A stretch of DNA of 6,257 bases from an uncultured Eubacteriales bacterium (GTDB lineage Bacteria; Bacillota; Clostridia; Oscillospirales; Oscillospiraceae). The DNA is taken from assembly GCA_900549495.1 (NCBI GenBank), contig UROL01000115.1:1-6257 (forward strand), in the 5' to 3' direction. A model generated the notes under the pieces. That model was not told the DNA's origin and searched no databases. It saw nothing but the letters and a program-made list of their open reading frames with translations. The position numbers and the translations under genes are program-made. Below, in pieces: positions 1-4,731 of this stretch (its first letter is position 1; the number at the start of each line of letters is the position of its first letter).

Positions 1-799
1 CGGCCACAGGCTCGGTATTGCCGCTCTGCTGCCAGCGGGCAGACAGAACCTTACCGGCGGTGGCGGAGCTGACACCGGTCACCAGTGCGGTGCCGCTGTA
101 CCAGCCCAGGAACTCGTAACCGGCCCAGACAGGGGTGGCTACGGTGATGGCATTGTTGGAAACGGCGCTGAATACCTGAATCTGATACTTGTTGCCGGGG
201 ACACTGTCGTTGCCCACGTAGAACAGGGTATAGCCCAGGTTGCCGCTGCTGGTTGCGCTGTAGGTTCCGTTGAGGAACAGGTTGGCAATGGCCAGGCGGC
301 GGGCCAGAACGGCATAGGCAGCGGTGTCGTTGGCAAAGCTGGCCATGTCGAAGGTGCAAATGGCATTGGCCATGGCAGAGGCGGAGCGCTCGGGCTTGCC
401 CATCTCGGCAATGAGGCTGTTGGCCCAATCGGCGCTGCCGTTGCCGTCGGTATAGGTCATCCACACCGCGGCATCCCGCTGCTTCTGCACCAGCTGCATA
501 GCGCCAAACTTAGCGTTCACCTGTGCGACGCATTTATCCAGCTCATCCCGCAGGAGCTTATCTGCATTGGCCTCGTTGATGGTCTGCCCCTGGGTGCCAG
601 GGGTGCCGTAGCCAATCTTCCACTGGCTGCCCACTTGATAGGCGTTCTTGTGGAAGCCCACGGATTCCTTAATTACCCGGATGCCAGCCTCGCTGACCGT
701 AGCCGACACTGTAGCCGCTGCAGCGGAGATGGCTGCGGTGGGGATCAGACTGATCAGCAGCACGATGGCAAGCATCAGGCAAGCAAATCTCTTTTTCAT
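1..799 (-). CDS. Exported GH24 lysozyme-like protein, predicted catalytically dead (C-terminus cut by window edge)
   Basis: The start at 799 is preceded by AAAGGAG (809-815) 9 nt upstream; 266 residues are visible with no stop before the edge. Residues 1-28 form a Sec signal peptide (MKKR, hydrophobic core, small residues ISAAAA). Residues ~35-182 align without gaps over the active-site stretch to the neighbour at 1019-3244 and share IGYGT, GTQGQT/GAQGQT-type turns, RRLA-AN and LNG-YS, so the GH24 (T4-type lysozyme) fold is recognisable. The neighbour's catalytic Glu46, Asp55 and Thr60 correspond here to Val47, Val56 and Lys61. Peptidoglycan cleavage by the usual mechanism is therefore not expected; a wall-binding or regulatory role is inference. 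Residues ~189-257 resemble the neighbour's InlB-B-repeat-like module (GYEFLGWYSG). SH3b repeats may follow beyond the edge but cannot be seen. It has its own promoter. The reading frame is otherwise intact, which argues against a simple decaying pseudogene. Confidence 0.87.
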   Translation of the reverse strand, partial: MKKRFACLMLAIVLLISLIPTAAISAAAATVSATVSEAGIRVIKESVGFHKNAYQVGSQWKIGYGTPGTQGQTINEANADKLLRDELDKCVAQVNAKFGAMQLVQKQRDAAVWMTYTDGNGSADWANSLIAEMGKPERSASAMANAICTFDMASFANDTAAYAVLARRLAIANLFLNGTYSATSSGNLGYTLFYVGNDSVPGNKYQIQVFSAVSNNAITVATPVWAGYEFLGWYSGTALVTGVSSATAGKVLSARWQQSGNTEPVA

Positions 800-808
800 A
801 GAAACCTA

Positions 809-815
809 CTCCTTT
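809..815 (-). promoter_or_regulatory. Ribosome binding site of the pseudo-lysozyme gene
   Basis: AAAGGAG on the minus strand, 9 nt before the ATG at 799. It fixes the start, and the signal peptide begins directly at that ATG. Confidence 0.85.
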
Positions 816-838
816 ACACTGAATTGTAAGTTACTGGT

Positions 839-867
839 ATTATAACAGGATTGGTTACAAATTGCAA
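839..867 (-). promoter_or_regulatory. Promoter of the pseudo-lysozyme gene
   Basis: On the minus strand there is a perfect TATAAT (839-844) with an upstream TG, giving the extended form TGTTATAAT. A 17 bp spacer separates it from TTGCAA (862-867), which matches the TTGACA consensus at four of six positions. Transcription would start near 832, giving a leader of about 33 nt before the ATG. The strong -10 with a weak -35 suits activator or repressor control, and the -35 lies inside a palindromic box (855-867). The promoter of the next gene has the same geometry. Confidence 0.8.
855..867. promoter_or_regulatory. Proximal 13-bp palindromic box over the -35 (operator-like)
   Basis: Plus strand TTACAAATTGCAA, an inverted repeat TTACAA-N-TTGTAA with one mismatch. 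It covers the whole -35 hexamer. The equivalent box of the lysozyme gene (3295-3307) is at exactly the same distance from its -10. The bound protein is unknown. The TACA/TGTA half-sites recall BlaI/MecI/CopY operators, but those normally have two central bases and this has three. Confidence 0.55.
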
Positions 868-886
868 CCCCAAATGAAGAATTTCT

Positions 887-899
887 TTACAATTTGTAA
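887..899. promoter_or_regulatory. Distal 13-bp perfect palindromic box (operator-like)
   Basis: Plus strand TTACAATTTGTAA, a perfect inverted repeat of TTACAA around one central base. It begins 32 bp (about three helical turns) from the start of the proximal box at 855-867, on the upstream side of the -35. It is similar to 3316-3328, the distal box of the lysozyme gene. Confidence 0.55.
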
Positions 900-918
900 T
901 TTTTGTTTCTTTATGACG

Positions 919-954
919 AAAGCTCCACATTTTTGTTATAAAATGGGGAGCTTT
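919..954. terminator. Hairpin between the two lysozyme-family genes, possible terminator
   Basis: AAAGCTCC (919-926) pairs with GGAGCTTT (947-954). After one mismatch, CATTTT (928-933) pairs with AAAATG (940-945), leaving a 6-nt loop: 14 pairs in all. It lies about 65 nt past the lysozyme stop codon, where a minus-strand terminator is expected, but the minus-strand tail after the stem (CGTCATAAAG) has no proper T run. The plus-strand tail (GTCGTTTTCC) is richer in T although no plus-strand gene precedes it. Termination, or 3' end protection of the lysozyme mRNA, is plausible but unproven. Confidence 0.5.
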
Positions 955-1018
955 GTCGTTTTCCGACTCAGGAATTGCAACTTCTCGCTGCCAATACCAG
1001 AATCATTCAATTACAATT

Positions 1019-3244
1019 TTAATGCCAGGTCACGCTGCCGGTGGTGCCGGTGGTGCCGGTAGTCATCTGCACATAGCTCATGCACACCCAGCCGTTGGCA
1101 ATGCGGCCCCAGTAGACACCGTTGACGGAGGTCATCTCGTAGATAACCACGGTGCTGCCCGCAGGCAGGAAGCCCACGGTGGCATTGTTGGTACCAGCGC
1201 CTGCACGAATCCGCAGACCGGTGGTCACCTTGCCCTGATAGCCGGTGGAGGGGATGGTGACGGTGCTGCCGCCGGTGGAGTTCAGACGGATGTAGGTCAT
1301 GCACACCCACTGGTTGGTGCCGATGCGGCCCCACTGCTGGCTGCCCACGGTGGTAACCTCGTAGACGGTCACCTGGGAGCCAGGGGTCAGAGAACCAACC
1401 TTGGTATAGTTGATGCCTGCGCCGTTACGGACGTTCAGGGCGGTGGAGCTGATGACGGTGCCAGTGCCGGTGGTGGCGGTATTGGTGGTGTTGTTGGTGC
1501 TGCCGTTCAGGATAACGTAGGACAGGCACACCCACTGGTTGGTGCCGATGCGCCCCCACTCAGCGCCGTTGACGGTAACACGCTCGTAGATGTTCACAGG
1601 CGTACCGCCGGTGAGGCGGCCCACCAGGGTGTAGTTCACGCCAGCGCCATTGCGGACGTTCAGGCCGGTATTGGCCTTGACGGTGCCGGTGGCAATCACG
1701 GTGCCGGTGGTAGTTCCGGTATTGGTGCCGGGGTTGACTACGGTGTTCAGCTGAATGTAGTTCATGCTGACCCAGCCCTTGTCGGTCTGGCCCCAGACCA
1801 TGCCGCTGGCGGTGCTCTGGGCGTAAATCTTCACCTGGTCACCCTTGCGGTAGGAGGCGATAATGGAGTAGCCGATGCCTGCGCCGCTGCGGACGTTCAG
1901 CCCGGTGGCAGTGACGGTGCCGGTCTGGTAGGTGCTGGGGGTGGTGGGGGTTGTGGTGCCGGTGCCCTCCCAGCTCACGCCGCCGGTGGTTCCGCCGGTG
2001 GTGCCGGGGGTAGTACCGGGGGTGACGGAGGAATCCAGCTTCACATAGTTCAGGCAAATCCAGCGGTTGTCGCCGATGCGGCCCCAGAAGGTGCCGTTCA
2101 CGTTGACGGTTTCATAGATGCTCACCCGCTGGCCGTTGTAGGCGGAGCTAACGCTGGGATAGTTGATGCCTGCGCCGCTGCGGACATTCACGCCGGTTTT
2201 GCACACCACGGTGCCGGTGGAAATCACGGTACCGGTGGTAGTGGTAGTAGTGCCGGTGGTGGTGCCGCCCGCGGTAGTGGTACCGGCGATGTAGTTGGTG
2301 TTGGACAGCTCTACCCAGCCATCAATGCAGCGGCCCCACAGGACGCCGTTGACCTGGGCGGTCTCCACGATGACCAGCTGTGCGCCGGAGGCCACGGTGC
2401 CAATCTGGGTGTAGTTGCTGCCGGCGCCGTTGCGGATGTAGCAGTAGCCGCTGGTGACGGACACGGGGGTGCCGTACTGGGCATACAGGGTGCGGCCAGC
2501 AGTGGAGGCGCTGAGGTACTTCACGCCGGAGCCGCCGGTGGGAGAGGTGAACCAGCCGCCGAAGGTGGCGCCGGAGCGGGAGGGATTGGCGGCCAGGATG
2601 CTCACATTGGAGCCAGACAGGTAGGCCTGCATCTTGTCCTCGCCGTTTTCACCGGCCACGCCGCCGTTGGGGTCCAGGATAACGTATGTATACTGGGCGG
2701 GAGCGGACTTGCTGTAGACGCCGTTCAGGTACAGGTTGGCCTCGGCCAGGCGGCGGTTCAGCAGGGTGGCATCGGGGGTGGAGCCCACATTGGCCCACAG
2801 GGAGATGGCGAACAGGAAGGCGTTCACATCGGAGTTGCGGGTGACGGCCTCGAAGAAGCGGCCGCCCTGGGTGGTCCAGTCGGTGCCGCAGTTGAAGCTG
2901 AAGCTAATCAGCGCATCGTGCTGGTACTGGCTCAGATACAGATTGTTTCTGGCGGTGAACTCGTTGATTTTGGTGTTGATGAGGTTCAGACGGTCCCGCA
3001 GGGCCAGGTCTGCCTGGGCCTCGGTCATAGTCTGGCCCTGGGCACCCACGGTGCCGTAGCCAATGGTCCACTGGCTCACATCCCAGTAGGCAGAGGCGCT
3101 GAAGCCCTCGAACTGCTTAATCAGGGCGACCACATTCTCACTGTACATCAGATTGGATGCGGCCTTGGCGGGGACAGCCCCCAGGGGAAGCAGGCTGATG
3201 GCAAGTACCATCGCCATGATCATGCAAGCGATTCTTCTTTTCAT
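1019..3244 (-). CDS. Secreted GH24 (T4-type) lysozyme with InlB-B-like module and six SH3b repeats
   Basis: 741 residues. The protein should cleave the MurNAc-GlcNAc bond of peptidoglycan outside the membrane as an autolysin or wall-remodelling enzyme. Residues 1-29 are a Sec signal peptide ending AKA|AS. Residues ~32-180 are a GH24 domain with the catalytic set Glu46 (QFEGF), Asp55 (YWD) and Thr60 (QWTIGYGT). Residues ~185-258 look like an InlB B-repeat/Flg_new module (LDPNGG, ATFGGWFTSPTGG). Six bacterial SH3 repeats follow, at about 263-319, 343-403, 442-500, 518-580, 595-655 and 667-727, most with the signature N-V-R-N/S-G-A-G and a WGR...W core, joined by Thr/Gly(Pro)-rich linkers. I chose the ATG at 3244 rather than an in-frame ATG at 3307, because AAAGGAG sits 10 nt before 3244, the signal peptide starts there and 3307 lies in the promoter. 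There is no LPxTG or transmembrane anchor, so retention in the wall would rest on the SH3b repeats. Its paralogue lies downstream at 1-799. Confidence 0.93.
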   Translation of the reverse strand: MKRRIACMIMAMVLAISLLPLGAVPAKAASNLMYSENVVALIKQFEGFSASAYWDVSQWTIGYGTVGAQGQTMTEAQADLALRDRLNLINTKINEFTARNNLYLSQYQHDALISFSFNCGTDWTTQGGRFFEAVTRNSDVNAFLFAISLWANVGSTPDATLLNRRLAEANLYLNGVYSKSAPAQYTYVILDPNGGVAGENGEDKMQAYLSGSNVSILAANPSRSGATFGGWFTSPTGGSGVKYLSASTAGRTLYAQYGTPVSVTSGYCYIRNGAGSNYTQIGTVASGAQLVIVETAQVNGVLWGRCIDGWVELSNTNYIAGTTTAGGTTTGTTTTTTGTVISTGTVVCKTGVNVRSGAGINYPSVSSAYNGQRVSIYETVNVNGTFWGRIGDNRWICLNYVKLDSSVTPGTTPGTTGGTTGGVSWEGTGTTTPTTPSTYQTGTVTATGLNVRSGAGIGYSIIASYRKGDQVKIYAQSTASGMVWGQTDKGWVSMNYIQLNTVVNPGTNTGTTTGTVIATGTVKANTGLNVRNGAGVNYTLVGRLTGGTPVNIYERVTVNGAEWGRIGTNQWVCLSYVILNGSTNNTTNTATTGTGTVISSTALNVRNGAGINYTKVGSLTPGSQVTVYEVTTVGSQQWGRIGTNQWVCMTYIRLNSTGGSTVTIPSTGYQGKVTTGLRIRAGAGTNNATVGFLPAGSTVVIYEMTSVNGVYWGRIANGWVCMSYVQMTTGTTGTTGSVTWH
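1301..1335 (-). repeat. Near-identical 35-bp direct repeat, copy in SH3b repeat 5
   Basis: This 35-bp stretch matches 1526-1560 with a single difference (CGGCCCC against CGCCCCC). Both copies code for the W-G-R-I-G-T-N-Q-W-V-C core of adjacent SH3b repeats, 225 bp apart. Synonymous positions also agree, so it is a DNA-level repeat and not only protein conservation. Confidence 0.85.
1526..1560 (-). repeat. Near-identical 35-bp direct repeat, copy in SH3b repeat 4
   Basis: This is the partner of 1301-1335, agreeing at 34 of 35 positions. It is a possible site of slippage or unequal recombination that would remove or add one whole SH3b unit in frame, since 225 bp is exactly 75 codons. Confidence 0.85.
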
Positions 3245-3254
3245 AAACTGCTCG

Positions 3255-3261
3255 CTCCTTT
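3255..3261 (-). promoter_or_regulatory. Ribosome binding site that decides the lysozyme start
   Basis: AAAGGAG on the minus strand, 10 nt before the ATG at 3244. The longer open frame to 3307 would start upstream of the predicted transcription start, so 3244 is the better call. Confidence 0.88.
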
Positions 3262-3278
3262 GTCGTTTTGATGGACTT

Positions 3279-3307
3279 ATTATAGCAGGGTCTGTGACAA
3301 AATGCAA
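3279..3307 (-). promoter_or_regulatory. Promoter of the SH3b lysozyme gene
   Basis: On the minus strand there is a perfect TATAAT (3279-3284) in the extended form TGCTATAAT, a 17 bp spacer and TTGCAT (3302-3307) as a weak -35. Transcription would start near 3272, giving a leader of about 28 nt. Element by element it has the same design as the promoter at 839-867, including a box over the -35. Confidence 0.82.
3295..3307. promoter_or_regulatory. Proximal operator-like box of the lysozyme gene
   Basis: Plus strand TGACAAAATGCAA. It agrees at 11 of 13 positions with the proximal box 855-867 and has the identical offset to the -10. Its palindromy is weaker than that of the boxes upstream of the paralogue. 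Confidence 0.5.
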
Positions 3308-3315
3308 CAGGCAAA

Positions 3316-3328
3316 TTACATTTTGTTA
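3316..3328. promoter_or_regulatory. Distal operator-like box of the lysozyme gene
   Basis: Plus strand TTACATTTTGTTA, starting 21 bp (two helical turns) from the proximal box. It agrees at 11 of 13 positions with the perfect palindrome at 887-899. An overlapping minus-strand reading, TGTAAT-N5-TGTTGC (3304-3320), fits the WalR consensus TGTWAH-N5-TGTWAH except at one position, so direct-repeat recognition by a WalR-like response regulator is an alternative. Confidence 0.5.
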
Positions 3329-3454
3329 CTATTTATTTCTTAATTTTTTCTTAGCCAGTCCCCCGCCCCTCCTTTTTCCCTAGGAAGCAGCCGGAAAGGC
3401 GGCCTTGTGCCGCTGCAAAGGTTTCCAATCCCACCCAGGCCCACGCTCTGATTA
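3329..3454. other. Divergent spacer between the lysozyme and mnmA promoters
   Basis: This contains no credible gene. It holds an AT-rich stretch (3329-3353), a pyrimidine-rich run with C and T blocks (about 3357-3381), and a short GCGGC/GCCGC hairpin near 3395-3411. It may simply separate two divergent promoters; no function can be assigned from the sequence. Confidence 0.5.
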
Positions 3455-3483
3455 TTGACAATCCAGGGTGGGCTTGGTATACT
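3455..3483 (+). promoter_or_regulatory. mnmA promoter
   Basis: Consensus TTGACA (3455-3460), a 17 bp spacer and TATACT (3478-3483), with TG at the extended -10 position (TGGTATACT). Transcription would start near 3490, only about 17 nt before the ATG, so the leader holds little beyond the ribosome binding site. Unlike the two lysozyme-type promoters it has a full -35 and no palindromic boxes, as expected for constitutive housekeeping expression. Confidence 0.87.
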
Positions 3484-3492
3484 CGAAAGCAA

Positions 3493-3499
3493 AAGGAGG
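3493..3499 (+). promoter_or_regulatory. Ribosome binding site that decides the mnmA start
   Basis: AAGGAGG, 7 nt before the ATG at 3507. An in-frame ATG further upstream (3468) lies inside the promoter spacer and would add 13 residues ahead of the conserved MKALIGMSGGVDSS start, so it is rejected. Confidence 0.9.
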
Positions 3500-3506
3500 C
3501 CGGAAG

Positions 3507-4586
3507 ATGAAGGCTTTGATTGGAATGAGCGGCGGAGTGGACAGCTCGGTGGCTGCGCTGCGGATGCAGCAGGCGGGGTATACCTGCATCGGGGCCACCA
3601 TGCGGCTGTATGCCGGGCAGGCAGAAAGCGCCGACGGAACGAAGACCTGCTGCTCCCTGGAGGATGTGGAGGATGCCCGGAGTGTGGCCCGGCGGCTGGG
3701 AATTGCCCACTATGTATTCAATTTCACCGACGATTTCTACAAAGAGGTGGTAGACCCTTTTGTGGATACCTATTATCAGGGCGGCACCCCCAACCCCTGC
3801 ATTCTGTGCAATCGCCATCTGAAATTCGGCAAGCTGATGCAGCGGGCCACCGAGCTGGGCTGCGACTGGGTGGTATCCGGCCACTACGCCCGGGTGGAGC
3901 GGGACGACAGCACCGGCCGGTATCTGCTGAAGCGGGCGGCGGACCGGGCCAAGGACCAGACCTATTTTCTGGCCTGCCTGAGTCAGGAGCAGCTGGCCCG
4001 GGTGCAGTTCCCCCTGGGAGGCCTTACCAAGGAGCAGGTTCGGGAAATTGCCGCAGAGCATGGCTTTCTCAACGCCCGGAAGCACGACAGCCAGGACATC
4101 TGCTTTGTACCCGGCGGGGACTACACCGCCTTTCTGGAGGAATACACCGGCCGGAAGCTGTGCCCCGGGGACTTCCTGGATGCATCCGGCCGTACTCTGG
4201 GGCAGCACCGGGGGGCGGTGTGCTACACCATTGGCCAGCGCAGGGGGCTGGGACTGGCTATGGGGGAGCCGGTGTATGTCTGCCAGAAGGATATGGGAGC
4301 CAACACCGTCACCGTGGGGCCGGATGAGGCGCTATACTCCCCTGCCCTGCGGGCAAAGGACTGGGTGTGGTTCCCCTTTGAAAGGTTGACGGCCCCCATG
4401 GAGGTCACCGCCAAAATCCGCCACAGCCAGTATGACCGCCCCGCCACCGTCTTTCCGGAGCCGGACGGCACCGCCCGGGTGGTCTTTGCAGAGCCCCAGC
4501 GGGCCATCTCCCCGGGTCAGGCCGTGGTGCTCTACCAGGGCGATACCGTGGTAGGCGGGGGAACCATCCTCTGCGCTGAAAAATAG
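3507..4586 (+). CDS. mnmA: tRNA-specific 2-thiouridylase MnmA
   Basis: 359 residues, normal length for the family. MnmA is a cytoplasmic enzyme that uses ATP and a relayed persulfide sulfur to make 2-thiouridine at wobble U34 of tRNA-Lys, -Glu and -Gln. Visible motifs: the PP-loop SGGVDSS (8-14) that binds ATP; TPNPCILCN (94-102) with Cys101 at the catalytic position; GHYAR (125-129); KDQTYFL (149-155); and DSQDICFV with Cys199, the partner that takes the persulfide. The C-terminal part (about 205-359: GDYTAFL, HRGAVCYTIGQRRGLG, then a beta-barrel ending in GGGTIL) is the tRNA-binding and barrel region. Cys98 gives a CxxC pair where E. coli has DxxC. The gene appears monocistronic, with its own promoter and a strong terminator directly after the TAG. 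No sulfur-relay partner gene is in the window. Confidence 0.97.
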   Translation: MKALIGMSGGVDSSVAALRMQQAGYTCIGATMRLYAGQAESADGTKTCCSLEDVEDARSVARRLGIAHYVFNFTDDFYKEVVDPFVDTYYQGGTPNPCILCNRHLKFGKLMQRATELGCDWVVSGHYARVERDDSTGRYLLKRAADRAKDQTYFLACLSQEQLARVQFPLGGLTKEQVREIAAEHGFLNARKHDSQDICFVPGGDYTAFLEEYTGRKLCPGDFLDASGRTLGQHRGAVCYTIGQRRGLGLAMGEPVYVCQKDMGANTVTVGPDEALYSPALRAKDWVWFPFERLTAPMEVTAKIRHSQYDRPATVFPEPDGTARVVFAEPQRAISPGQAVVLYQGDTVVGGGTILCAEK

Positions 4587-4588
4587 TG

Positions 4589-4621
4589 AAGGCACGCTGC
4601 AAAAACGCAGCGTGCCTTTTT
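4589..4621 (+). terminator. Intrinsic terminator of mnmA
   Basis: A perfect 12-bp stem (4589-4600 with 4607-4618, AAGGCACGCTGC and its complement), a 6-nt AAAAAC loop and a run of five T at 4617-4621. It begins 3 nt after the stop codon. The symmetric A-rich and T-rich flanks could let it work weakly on the convergent strand too. Confidence 0.95.
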
Positions 4622-4624
4622 GTG

Positions 4625-4648
4625 GGTGTGTCCCTTCGGGAGCACACC
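4625..4648. terminator. Second hairpin behind the mnmA terminator
   Basis: GGTGTG-TCCC (4625-4634) pairs with GGGA-CACACC (4638-4641 and 4643-4648), with a TTC loop and one bulged G: ten pairs. It is followed on the plus strand by an AT-rich stretch (TTATTATATATTG). It may be a back-up terminator between the convergent genes mnmA and the YfhO-like gene; the tail is not a clean T run, so the role is uncertain. Confidence 0.4.
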
Positions 4649-4731
4649 TTATTATATATTGTATATTGCGCCCTCAGATCAACCCCGCACACAGGGGTGG
4701 CTGCAATTCACAGCTTGCCCCCATTCCCGGG

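Larger units (their letters stand above)
1064..2458 (-). repeat. Six tandem SH3b-coding repeats
   Basis: This stretch encodes residues ~263-727 of the lysozyme: six divergent copies of a ~57-60 residue SH3b unit with Thr/Gly linkers of uneven length. The longest linkers follow repeat 1 (~320-342) and repeat 2 (~404-441). Repeat 1 is the most divergent (GYCYIRNGAG, no GLNVR), and the adjacent repeats 4 and 5 are nearly identical at their WGRIGTNQWVC core. Confidence 0.9.

Noticed and set aside
51..464. Minus-strand frames of 137 and 90 codons within the pseudo-lysozyme gene
   Set aside because: They are out-of-frame readings of the exported protein's coding DNA; the Arg/Gln- or Pro-rich products have no signal peptide or domain.
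1..799. Calling the left gene a pseudogene
   Set aside because: The visible 266 codons have no stop or frameshift, and promoter, ribosome binding site, signal peptide and fold residues are intact; only the catalytic residues are lost, so it is called a coding pseudo-enzyme.
1010..1022. TTACAATTTTAA and a TTGCAA near 975, similar to the operator boxes, at the end of the lysozyme gene
   Set aside because: They are not palindromic at the second half, not next to a promoter, and partly part of the stop codon; in AT-rich DNA such matches are expected by chance.
953..3271. A 772-codon open frame on the plus strand, antisense to the lysozyme gene
   Set aside because: It mirrors a GC-rich, Thr/Gly/Val-rich gene whose codons rarely give stops on the other strand. 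The product is a Gly/Ala/His-rich low-complexity string with no domain; it starts with TTG without a ribosome binding site and overlaps the hairpin and lysozyme promoter. The minus-strand protein has a signal peptide, catalytic motif and SH3b repeats.
3351..4208. A 285-codon minus-strand frame opposite mnmA
   Set aside because: It is a shadow of mnmA. It has no ribosome binding site or recognisable domain, and MnmA motifs on the plus strand are unmistakable.
4649..4683. TATAAT-like bases on the minus strand with TTGATC upstream, a possible promoter antisense to mnmA
   Set aside because: The spacer is about 20 bp for the best -10, both elements sit in simple AT-rich DNA, and no ORF or conserved RNA follows.
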